Source of the DNA: Saccharomycopsis fibuligera x Saccharomycopsis cf. fibuligera
Lineage: Eukaryota > Ascomycota > Saccharomycetes > Ascoideales > Saccharomycopsidaceae
NCBI GenBank assembly: GCA_001936135.1
Contig: CP012809.1
Span: forward strand, 2,343,501 to 2,407,500
DNA length: 64,000 nt
Direction of reading: 5' to 3'
Shown here: positions 10,203-19,950 of the stretch, piece after piece
How the letters are laid out: every line of letters starts with the position of its first letter
Position numbering within the stretch: position 1 is the stretch's first letter
Program-made: the position numbers and the translations under genes
Notes under the pieces: generated by a model
What the model was told of the DNA's origin: nothing
Database searches by the model: none
Seen by the model: only the letters and a program-made list of their open reading frames with translations

Positions 10203-13200
10203 ATGAATCCATCAAATGAGATCCCAAATGATACATCCCCTTACTCCTCAGAGTATCCCAACGATCCACCTGATCCCCCAACACATCCTGGACCACCCTT
10301 GTCAACCGCGGTTGAGAACCCTCCTAGCACGGATGTTTCAGTTTCCTCGGATACTGAAGCCGCAGTTCACCAAGATCCGTCCCCCGGACCGGCTCAAAGT
10401 ACCAGCCAACTATTGAACCATTCCACTGAATCATTTGAAACCCAAAAAGATGAAGAACCTCACGTTCAAGCTCAGCCTTTTACCATTGAAAACTCCATCT
10501 CTCCGCCATCAACCCACCCTATTTCCAATTCTGAATCTCAAATTGAAAATTTTTCACCCGTCTTACCTAATGACTTACTAAGCAGACAAGGCGCGGATCC
10601 AACTTGTGCTGCACCTCCTGAACATGCACCAGAAGCTGTTGATCCTCCATCACCATCCGTTTTGTCTAATTCCTCTGTTTCAATTTCAAAAACCACTAAC
10701 ATGAACTTAAAAACCTTAAAACTCCAAAAATCAAAAAAAATCCAACAAAATCCAAAAATCTTAAAAAACATTTTTTCACATTCTTCAGTTAATCATGATA
10801 AAAACCAAAAAAAAAATAATACTCCCTCTGTTTCCTTTGTTCCACCTGTTTCCCCCAATGACATTAGCTCGATTTTGCCAACTGTCCCTTCTACCTCAGA
10901 TCCTTCAAACAGTAATCAAATCCAGCAACAAGATGAAAATGTCCCACGCCCAGCGAATGCCGCTGATTCAACTGTTTCAACTGCTTCATCTACCTCATCT
11001 GCCTCATCTGCCTCACCTGACTCAACTAAAGAAACGCCTTCACCTGATTCAACTCCTTCAACTGCGTCCCTTGCGGATACACATCAGGACATTATCTCAG
11101 AAGAAACACTGAAAAAGCTCTATGCTGATCAGGCCTCTAAACGTGCGAATCATAACGCAACAACGAGCTCCGCGTCACTTCCACACCCTAAAGTCAAACG
11201 CCCTGCTTTCGACGCTTTCCAAACCAAATTTAAATGGGCCCGTATCTATGACTCGGAACATTTTCCTTTTGATGATGTTTTGTCAGAACTAACTGCAATG
11301 AAAAAACTTGCTGCTGATATTTACACCTTTAATGATACAACTTTTGCTGGTTCTGATAAAAAGGTCACCTCTGCGACTACAATCATGAAAATGGACGAAT
11401 TTTATAAATCATATACTCCAAAGCAGCTCCAGGACGAGGGCCTCCGGTTTAAAACCACTGACCTCCTGCAAAAAGACTATATTGACTTCATCATCAACTG
11501 TTCTCAAGAAAATGACATTTTCGCAACTGTGGACATTCCCTTGGCTGTCTTCCAGCAATCCTCTTTAGCAACACATAGAGCCTCTATTGCTAAATCTATT
11601 CAAATGTTGGCACAAACCACACTTGAAAAGTATGCTAGTACGATGCGAGATGTATCCTTATTCACCTTTTTGAAAGAAACTTGTGAAACTATCGAACCTC
11701 ACATCATAATCAGAAACGAGCGTATTGTCATTAAACAATCCATTTTTTATAGGGGTCCACTTTATAAGCCATTCTTCCACAATGCCAAGGAAATTTTCTT
11801 TACATTTTTGAGAGATCACTTAGTTGTGAAGATACCAAAACAAGAATATCGCCCACAACTTTTCATGTCAATGTCAAATGAAAGCATGGTCCCTCATCTC
11901 ATGGAACTCAAGATTAAATCTTTGCAAGCGGTTTCTGCCAAAGCAATTTTATTCCACAAGCTCCGTGATCTTGAGATTAAACAGGAATACTTTTCCCTTA
12001 CAAAAGAAATCAAACCGAGAAGCCACCCGAATCCCCAAGTTGCTGAAATAAACGTAGATAAATATTATGCATATTTATATCTTTCTCCAAATCAATCAGT
12101 CCCAATAATCAACTGTGAGATTCTCCAAACACGTCTTATCAATCGTCATTTGCATTGCACGGCATGCGGTTCAAATTCTCACACTCGTTACTCTTGTACC
12201 GAGGCTCGATGTGTGATTTGCAAAAAAGAGAATCATATAGCTTCTGTTTGTTATTATAACAAAAAGTTAATCCAGGCCCAAGATAAGTACCAGGACCACA
12301 CCTCCATTGCAAATAAACCCAACACAACCACCATTTCTGCTAGAACAAAAAAACCAACTATTTCCGCTGAAAACCAATGGCAGCTCAGTGATCCTAAAGG
12401 CCGCAAACGTTTGAGAATTAGAAACACCAATACATCAAACCAAACCATTAACAACTCAAAACAGATAGCTAAACCAAAAAACCCATTTCAAGCTCTTGAA
12501 GACGGTGACTCAGAAGATTTGTCAACTGAGGACGAGGTTAACACACAACACGAGATCCCACAAAGTTTCGTTTTTACTGCACCTAAACCCTCAAACAAAT
12601 CATATAACAAACCCTCCCCCAAAAAAAGAGCAAGAAGGCAAGTTGCTAAAGCCACTAACTCACAACCAGAAAATATCAATGATGATGAAGGCACTTTCAC
12701 CACCAGTACCTCTGACTCTATAGTAGCACAGGCTACTATCCTTCATGCTACGGCAACCCCAACAAAAAAAACCCCACATCAAACCCCAGACTCTTTCCAA
12801 ACTCCACCTGCAACTCCTCAGCAGACCAGAATCCTTCGTTCCCATTCCTCTCTTCGTACTCCACAACCTCCATCTACTCCAACCAACTTGACCTTATCTC
12901 AGTTTCCCTCTTTTGATCAGGCCAACACTCCTACCCCATCCTCCCCGAGAATTAAAGCAAATCTGGACAGGAACTCGCGTCCCCCAGACGAGGACAGCCC
13001 ACTGCCAAATACCCAGGATGATATTGACATAGATGAGATTGAGTTAGAGAACTCTTCTTCTCTCCCACCAGTCCATCACCCTCAGGGTAAGCTTAATGGA
13101 CTACTCCCTGTCAATGACTCCATCAATGATGATTCCATCAATGATGACGAGACCACAATTGACAATGAGTCCATCACAACTCTCCCAAATTCCACCGAAG

Positions 13201-13250
13201 ATGATCCCATGACTGAGACTCAGCTCTCAACTTCCCCTAGACACTCATGA
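10203..13250 (+). CDS. LINE ORF1, nucleic-acid-binding protein with two zinc knuckles
   Basis: 1015 residues, uninterrupted. Residues 1-310 are Pro/Ser/Thr-rich and look disordered, with short tandem repeats (SSASSAS; PDST twice). A more ordered middle (about 330-640) follows. Then come two CX2CX4HX4C knuckles, CTACGSNSHTRYSC at 652-665 and CVICKKENHIASVC at 670-683, and a basic, Pro/Thr-rich C-terminus. In LINEs such a protein binds the element RNA and chaperones reverse transcription. The stop codon overlaps the start of ORF2. Confidence 0.9.
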   Translation: MNPSNEIPNDTSPYSSEYPNDPPDPPTHPGPPLSTAVENPPSTDVSVSSDTEAAVHQDPSPGPAQSTSQLLNHSTESFETQKDEEPHVQAQPFTIENSISPPSTHPISNSESQIENFSPVLPNDLLSRQGADPTCAAPPEHAPEAVDPPSPSVLSNSSVSISKTTNMNLKTLKLQKSKKIQQNPKILKNIFSHSSVNHDKNQKKNNTPSVSFVPPVSPNDISSILPTVPSTSDPSNSNQIQQQDENVPRPANAADSTVSTASSTSSASSASPDSTKETPSPDSTPSTASLADTHQDIISEETLKKLYADQASKRANHNATTSSASLPHPKVKRPAFDAFQTKFKWARIYDSEHFPFDDVLSELTAMKKLAADIYTFNDTTFAGSDKKVTSATTIMKMDEFYKSYTPKQLQDEGLRFKTTDLLQKDYIDFIINCSQENDIFATVDIPLAVFQQSSLATHRASIAKSIQMLAQTTLEKYASTMRDVSLFTFLKETCETIEPHIIIRNERIVIKQSIFYRGPLYKPFFHNAKEIFFTFLRDHLVVKIPKQEYRPQLFMSMSNESMVPHLMELKIKSLQAVSAKAILFHKLRDLEIKQEYFSLTKEIKPRSHPNPQVAEINVDKYYAYLYLSPNQSVPIINCEILQTRLINRHLHCTACGSNSHTRYSCTEARCVICKKENHIASVCYYNKKLIQAQDKYQDHTSIANKPNTTTISARTKKPTISAENQWQLSDPKGRKRLRIRNTNTSNQTINNSKQIAKPKNPFQALEDGDSEDLSTEDEVNTQHEIPQSFVFTAPKPSNKSYNKPSPKKRARRQVAKATNSQPENINDDEGTFTTSTSDSIVAQATILHATATPTKKTPHQTPDSFQTPPATPQQTRILRSHSSLRTPQPPSTPTNLTLSQFPSFDQANTPTPSSPRIKANLDRNSRPPDEDSPLPNTQDDIDIDEIELENSSSLPPVHHPQGKLNGLLPVNDSINDDSINDDETTIDNESITTLPNSTEDDPMTETQLSTSPRHS

Positions 13251-16200
13251 TTATGCCTGAATTGAAAATACTTACACAAAATATACAAAATACTCCCTTA
13301 CAGAACGATCCGCTCCCGAGTATATTTAAAAAATATGATATCATACTCTTGCAAGAAGTCAGGAAAGGTGAAAAGTATCACCACTTAAATCCTGACAAAC
13401 AACTTATCACTAACAAAGCTTCAAATCCACGAACAGGTATACTCATCACAAAAAAGATAAAAATACTCAAAAAAAATATAATTGACGTTTTATGTCCGGC
13501 ATCTAAAGCCAAGCACAAAACAGACATTATTATAGAAGTAACACCAAAAATATACTACTGGATCATAAATATATATAATCCCACCGGTGAGAAAAAAAGA
13601 GCACAAGTCTTTCTTCAAAACGCCATTAGCAATGCACTACAAGATTATCGAAGAACTTTTGGAAAACAGTATCCAAACGCACATCTCTATATCATTTTTG
13701 CGGGTGACTTTAACAATGTCGTGGATATGCAAGAAATGGGTAGCCGTATCCAAAATGCTCCAGACACTAAAGACACCAAAAAAATACGAAACTCATTGAG
13801 GGCACTCATCGACAATAACAACTTGACAGATGTTTACCGCCAACGCAGCCTACATAACATAAAAAAATCCTTCACTAACAGAGCTACTAACGGACATGAG
13901 GAAAGCAATAGAAGGCTTGATAGATTCTATGTCAGTAATGAATTGATTAGACACGACAAAATCCGTCTCTGGATGCTACAGAAGAACCATTTGAAGGGAT
14001 CTTCCCATGAATCGCTTGTTTTGAAACTTGTCCATCCCCTGAGTGAGCTCCCAGCTCGGTTCAGACTTACCGATAAAATGTTACGCAGTATATCACAACT
14101 TCATATCCCAGCCTCACTCACATCAACAAGCGAAATAATCATTTTTGTTCAAAACCATTTGCAGCTGATAAAGCACCTTGAGAAACGCATACCGGAATCT
14201 GAGAAAAAAAAACCTTCAAACCGCCAACTACTATGATCACATAAACGAAATCTTTAAACCCTTCCAAGAAAATAAAAAGATAGAATTACTTATTGATCAA
14301 GACGGCAACCAGTTAACAAAAACACACGAGATCATAGACCATGCCTCAGACTTCTATGCATCTCTCTATGATGGTACCAAGGGCACGAAGGATATTCAAA
14401 TCATTGATAGATATTTGCAAGATAGCATTCCTAACATTCACATATCGGATACAGAAAAGATAAATTTGAATAAGAACATAACTGAAGAAGAGCTCCTGAT
14501 TGCCATCAAGGAGTCCAATAAGAATTCGGTGCCAGGAATTGATGGTTTTCCGTACAAGTTTTATTCCAAACTATATCCGCAGTTGAAAGAACGCCTCTTA
14601 GCTGAATTCAACACTATTTTTAGAACAGGCTCACTTCCTTACAATTACAGAACAGTTCTTTTTAATATCATTCCAAAACCGCGAAAAGATAAGACTGACA
14701 TCAAAAATTACAGGCCAATAGCCATTATCAATGCCAATCTACGACTACTTAGCATAATTCTCAATAATCGTTTACTAACAGTGTTAGAAAAGCTTATAGG
14801 CAAAAATCAGCTGGGTTTCATACCGAATCGCCAATCTTATACTAACATAAGAATGTTCAATGAGATTCTCGCGAGCATGAAGACACCACCAAATCAAAAG
14901 CACTATTTTGCCAAACACGAAAACTTGCGCATACTTCTTTTGGATTTTCAGAAGGCTTTCGATAATGTGTCGCACACATACCTTGAATGCTTATTGAAAC
15001 ATCTCAACTTTGGTACCGAAGGTTTCACATCCACAATAATGCTGATATTACAAAGTACAATCGGATGCATTCACCTTAACAATAAGACAGGCCCGCTCTT
15101 TCCCTTGAACCAAGGTACCTTACAAGGAAACCCAATCAGCCCATCGCTTTTCGTATTGGCAGTTGAGCCCCTTCTACGGAATGTTGAGAGAGAACTACAA
15201 GGCTTCACTATTAATACAAAATATCTTAGCCCAATTAAAGTCACACACTTAGCCTTCGCCGACGATATTACCATTTTTGCAGATGGTAATCAAGACATGG
15301 AGTCAGCAATCCAAACGATCCAAGATTTCTGCTCGATAACGGGAGGGAGTTTGAACTATGATAAATCAAAAGTACTCATTTCCCCATACGCCACGGATAT
15401 AGCAAAAACTGAAATGCAGCTTTTTGACATTCCGATTGAGCGAGTAAAGGAAGACTATAAACTAACCTATCTCGGGATTAAAATTCCGAACCAGGGATGG
15501 CCAAAAAACTTGATACAAACAATGTACGCAAAGTTCAACATTTCCAACATCAAACATTTGCCGCCGTCAAGTCAAGTCATGGCCTATAATACATTTATCT
15601 GTTCAAAATTCTACTACAAGGAGATTCATCAAAATCTCACTGACAAACAAATAAATGCAATCGAGATGGCTTTCAAACAATGTCTAAACGCCACGAATGT
15701 CTCCCTCGAGACACTCAAGACACACAGACATAAAGGGGGTTATGGTATGATAGACCTCAAAGCACAGCTCACGTATAGAAAAGCACAAATTGCGCAAAAC
15801 TTGTTTCTAGATAAAAGCGACCCATACTTGAAGCTCTTCAGAGCGAAGCTACAACTTCTTCTAGATCACTTTTTTAAAGTACGCTATGAGCTCGAACGTA
15901 AACCAGGACATATTGACACTCAATTCTGGTGGAGAGATGTTCTCGATACAGTTGACGGAGGCGAAGGCCAAGGGCAATCTATACTGGCACAGAACCCAAA
16001 ACAGTGCTTCACGTTGACAGCCACAGAAGCAAACATAATAGCTCTGTGGAAACAAGTAGTCCCCAACAAACACAATCCAGGCATCCTTGGGCTTCAGCGC
16101 ACATCAGATATAGCAGAAGCAGTGGAGCTCGGTGTACCGTTTTTGAAAAAAAAGTTCATTCCAAAAGAAGTCTTCGACTTCAAGTCCCGGAACGGTAGTG

Positions 16201-16709
16201 CACAAGTGCGCGAAAAGAAAGATAAACTACTATTCTCACACCAGTTGGCACGTCTCAAACAAGTCACTAATAAACAGTGTCTGACATTTTGGCAAATGAT
16301 AAACAAACAAACGTTCAAACACCCTGGCTGCTTCGAGAATATACACACATTCCACCTCGGAGTCGAGAAGTTCAAATTCCAAGGTGAGGAATGTAAGTGG
16401 TGCTCTGAAGATTTATCACGTAAAAAATACAAACAGCAGTCATACGAAGATGCTATCAACAAACAAATGGAGCACTTTTTGGTTAAATGTCCAGTAGCAC
16501 AAGCTTTATGGAACAAGTTACATCTAAATAAGGAATTGAGCTGGGACAGCCTCATCCTTCCATCCAGTGACACACGAGAATTAATCCAGGTCGACAACTA
16601 CTTGATATTCCAAAAGAAATACTCCCGCCTACGGCAAGATAAGGACTTTGATTGGAAAACTATTCCAATCTCTAGTCTTATTTACTACATCACAACGGTA
16701 ATGAATTAG
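13247..16709 (+). CDS. LINE ORF2, endonuclease and reverse transcriptase, one frameshift
   Basis: ORF2 starts in the ATGA overlap with ORF1. The first frame (13247-14236) encodes the APE-type endonuclease: LTQNIQ, LLQEVRKG, the FAGDFNN metal/catalytic motif, RRLDRFYVS and a terminal SSHES where most relatives have SDH. It ends shortly after a run of nine A (14204-14212). The second frame continues from there to 16709 with the reverse transcriptase: PGIDGFPYKFY, NYRPIAIIN, motif A LLLDFQKAFDNVS, motif B NQGTLQGNPISPSLF, motif C FADD (15255-15266), and a C-terminal CX2CX23HX4C zinc motif beginning at 16392. The linker between domains is also shorter than in L1, so the break may be a small deletion rather than one base. 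The CUG at 14811 gives NQSGFIP if read as Ser. Confidence 0.9.
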
Positions 16710-16729
16710 ATAACACATCAGTGTTATCT
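16708..16729 (+). other. Stem-loop at LINE ORF2 stop codon
   Basis: AGATAACAC, loop ATCA, GTGTTATCT: a perfect 9-bp stem with a 4-nt loop whose first bases are the last two of the TAG stop. The same hairpin is unchanged in the truncated copy (17399-17420). Probably a 3' recognition element for the reverse transcriptase; that role is inferred. Confidence 0.75.
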
Positions 16730-17048
16730 TAGTGAGTGGAAGATGGTATTGAAGTGACACCCTTTTCTTTTTTAACTGTCGACAGCAAAGCAATGACCCC
16801 CAAAAAAAAAAAAAAAAATAAAAAAAAAAAAAAATAAAATATCATTCATCCTAGACTATAATCTCTCCTATATCTATTTCAAATCCAACTGATCCATTAA
16901 AGTCTAACTAATACTAACGGGGTTTTCACTTGTACAAGTTTCCCCTATAAACTAACAACTGAACTATACTGTATATACTATATAGATAAGTTTATAAGAT
17001 TATATTTTCTACCGTTTATATAGAAATAATAAATCGATATTGTGTGTG

Positions 17049-17509
17049 AAAAAAAAAAAAAATCATATTCCAAGGCGAGGAATGTAAGCGGTGCTCTGAA
17101 GATTTATCACGTAAAAGGCACAAACAACAGTCATATGAGGATGCTATCAGCAAACAAATGGAACACTCTTTGATCAAATGTCCAGTGGCACAAGCATTAT
17201 GGAAAAAGTTACATATAAATAAGGAATTGAGCGGGGACACCCTCATCCTTCCATCCAGTGATACACGAGAATTAATCCAGGTCGACAACTACTTGATATT
17301 TCAAAAGAAATACTCCCGCCTACGGAAAGATAAGGACTTTGATTGGAAAACCATTCCAATCTCTAGTCTTATTTACTACATCACCACGGTAATGAATTAG
17401 ATAACACATCAGTGTTATCTTAGTGAGTGGAAGATGGTATTGAAGTGAGACCCCCTTTTTTTTTATCTGTCGGCAACAAAATAATGACCCTCAAAAGAAA
17501 AAAAAAAAA
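17049..17509 (+). mobile_element. 5'-truncated second copy of the LINE
   Basis: Homology to the full element begins at 17063, equivalent to 16372, at a constant offset of 691 bp. It covers the last 112 codons of ORF2, the hairpin, the 3' UTR and an A-rich tail. The ORF2 piece is open throughout. I counted about 25 mismatches over about 340 bp (near 7%), so it is not a recent duplicate of its neighbour. A change turns the first zinc pair CKWC into CKRC. A run of 14 A (17049-17062) immediately precedes the truncation point, suggesting insertion into an A tract. 5' truncation is the usual outcome of target-primed reverse transcription. Confidence 0.9.
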
Positions 17510-18374
17510 TATCAGCCATCCTATTTCAATAAAATGATAGAAAATCTAGAAAAAATAACACAAGTCTAGGTCCCAAACAGTAGACTCAAAGCTTGTTAGA
17601 CTTAATGAATATAGTTTAAAACTATTCTTAATAACAAAGAGTATTGTCTTCGTCTTGTAGACCCACAAAACTTTCTTTCAGGAATTGTGAAAATGTAATG
17701 TGTTTCTACTGTAATTCATCCTCCTTACCATCAATAGCATCCAATTGATTCATATTAGGTTTGTTGCATTTTCTGTCTATAATCAGCTTATACTGCTGAC
17801 ATAGAACCAAATATAAAGGCCCTTTAATAGGTTAATAGGTTTGCGAGGTTGTAAATTTCCCATATTTTTGCTGATTGACTTGTGGTGATACATGTTGAGA
17901 TTTTCAGACCCTGCAGCACAAAGGATAACGCAGTATGGTGCGATTAGCAAAATACGCAACACGAAATGTCACGGGAGTGATGCTAATCTACGCAGGAAAT
18001 ACACAGTTTTTTATGAAGGCCTTAAGAATTGGGAAACAAGAGTAGTATATTGTGTGCCTTTCTGTATGTTATTAGGTTATCACCCATGAAAACGCAACAT
18101 CGGCCCCATCCCGACGCAGCACAGTACTGTATCAAGCAGACGCACACTTCCGAAGGCCGATTAGTTGCCTGCTGCAATTACTCATCTTGGCCCTGGTGAA
18201 AACACCGGACTCTCGAGACTCTTATCACCATTCTGACCAGCTGAGCATTTAAATATCACTATTGATCCCATTTTCAATTCACGACTGAAGCAGCTGATCC
18301 GACTACATACATAGACATATCTGTTTCTATCAATTTTTTATAATCCAGGACTAACCACCTCAGTTATCTATCTC
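17510..18374. other. Upstream region of BNA3
   Basis: About 865 bp without a convincing gene. A 65-codon frame at 17892-18089 has no recognisable features. GC-rich blocks near 18100-18130 could be promoter elements. Confidence 0.55.
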
Positions 18375-19691
18375 ATGCAAAGAAGTTTAGTCAGAATGGC
18401 ATCCAAAGGTTTAATTTCTTTCCACAACAACTACTTCAAGGGCGCATCCAAGGACGTCTGGTCCTTGATCAACGAAACCGCTGCTTCTGTTGAGCAGGAA
18501 ACCGGTAATAAAGTCGTTAACTTGGGTCAAGGTTTCTTCTCTTACTCTCCTCCAGACTTCGTTATCAACGCTGCTTCCAAAGCTTTCAGCATCCCTGCAA
18601 ATAATCAATATGCTCCAGCTAGAGGTAAACCAGAATTGTTGAAGCAATTGTCAAGATTTTACACAGACAAATTCAACAGAGAGGTGAAAACTGACAATAT
18701 CCTTGTTACCACTGGTGCTAACGAAGGTATGTTGGCTGTGTTCTTTGGGTTCTTGAATAAAGGTGATGAAGTTATTGTCTTTGAACCATTCTTTGATCAG
18801 TACATTTCCAATATCGAATTGACGGGAGCTAAAGTCGTGTATGTTCCATTGCATCCACCAAAGGACATTGATGAAAGAACCATCCAAGGCTCTGAATGGA
18901 AGGTCGACTACAGCGAATTGGAATCCAAAATCACTTCTAGAACCAAAATCATTGTTATCAACACCCCATTGAACCCAGTGGGCAAAAACTTTACCAATGA
19001 AGAATTGAACAAAATTGGTGAATTGGCCATCAAACATGATTTGTTGATCTTGAGTGATGAAGTTTACGAAAACTTGTACTATGGAGAAAGCTTTCCAAGA
19101 CCAGCCACTTTGAGTCCAGAAATTTACAAGAGAACTTTGACGGTAGGATCTGCTGGTAAAGCTTTTGCCTGTACTGGTTACAGAATTGGCTATGTTATTG
19201 GTGAACCGGAATTGATCCAATATGCACTTGCCGCACATACCAGAATTTGTTTCTCTACTCCAGCCCCATTGCAAATCACCATTGCTGAAGCCTTCGACAT
19301 TGTTAACAATGACAAATCGGACAACAACTACTTAGTGCAGACTCGTAAAGATTACATCAAGAAATTCGACATCTTGACTAGCGTTTTCGACGAATTGGGC
19401 TTGCCTTACACTAAACCAGAAGGTGCTTACTACTTGTTGGTTAGTTTCAAAAAAGTGAAGGTTCCAGAAGGTTACAAATTCCCAGAAGAATTAAAAGATA
19501 GAGCTAATGATTTCAGATTGGCATACTGGTTAATTAAGGAAATTGGCGTTGTTGCTATCCCACCAACTGAATTCTACACTAAGGAAAACGAGCACCTTGC
19601 TGAAAACTTGTTGAGATTTGCCGTGTGTAAATCTGATGACATTTTGTACCAAGCTGTTGAAAAATTGAGATCTTTGAAAAACTACCTTTAA
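18375..19691 (+). CDS. BNA3: Kynurenine aminotransferase (Bna3-like), PLP-dependent
   Basis: Fold-type I aminotransferase of the kynurenine/glutamine transaminase K family, which converts kynurenine to kynurenic acid. 438 residues, near the usual 440. Substrate-side segment NLGQGFFSYSPPDF, N200-P201, D228 and Y231 (LSDEVYENLYY), PLP lysine K262 in VGSAGKAFACTGYRIGY, and R270 two residues before GY. The start used is the first ATG; a second ATG at 18396 (MASKG) would remove MQRSLVR. The stretch up to the FKGASK segment is basic and may be a mitochondrial targeting sequence, as reported for yeast Bna3. Other transaminases of the family cannot be fully excluded. Confidence 0.9.
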   Translation: MQRSLVRMASKGLISFHNNYFKGASKDVWSLINETAASVEQETGNKVVNLGQGFFSYSPPDFVINAASKAFSIPANNQYAPARGKPELLKQLSRFYTDKFNREVKTDNILVTTGANEGMLAVFFGFLNKGDEVIVFEPFFDQYISNIELTGAKVVYVPLHPPKDIDERTIQGSEWKVDYSELESKITSRTKIIVINTPLNPVGKNFTNEELNKIGELAIKHDLLILSDEVYENLYYGESFPRPATLSPEIYKRTLTVGSAGKAFACTGYRIGYVIGEPELIQYALAAHTRICFSTPAPLQITIAEAFDIVNNDKSDNNYLVQTRKDYIKKFDILTSVFDELGLPYTKPEGAYYLLVSFKKVKVPEGYKFPEELKDRANDFRLAYWLIKEIGVVAIPPTEFYTKENEHLAENLLRFAVCKSDDILYQAVEKLRSLKNYL

Positions 19692-19950
19692 AGGGTGGTA
19701 TAATTTTTTTTTTTTTTGAAAATCCGTTGATTTTCGTATTTCCCTAGACTTGATATATTTTTGTCTTTTAACTAAATAAATGAACTGATTTTGCCTGTTG
19801 GAAGTATAATGTAGGTACAGCTTGAGATTCTCTCGAATATGCAAGAATATGTATTTTTCATGATTTATGCATGAAACTAGCTTCCTAATTACAGTATAAT
19901 TCTATCAAAAGTACAAAAGTAGCCTCATAGACAAGTAAATACACAACAAC

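Larger units (their letters stand above)
10109..16838 (+). mobile_element. L1-like (Zorro-type) LINE, near full length
   Basis: Non-LTR retrotransposon with two ORFs, a short 3' UTR and an A-rich tail (about 16802-16838). The 5' boundary lies somewhere between the tRNA-Val end and the ORF1 ATG; no target-site duplication could be recognised, so the start given is an outer limit. ORF1 carries two CCHC knuckles; ORF2 carries an APE-type endonuclease, a reverse transcriptase and a C-terminal CCHC motif, the order of the L1 clade. Candida albicans Zorro elements have this layout. ORF1 is uninterrupted; ORF2 has one frame change between endonuclease and reverse transcriptase, so this copy is probably inactive on its own. 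Base use is richer in C (many ATC, AAC, CTC codons) than in neighbouring host genes. Confidence 0.92.

Noticed and set aside
16094-16597. 167-codon minus-strand frame inside LINE ORF2
   Set aside because: Antisense to the C-terminal zinc-motif region; repeats in the truncated copy only because the DNA is homologous.
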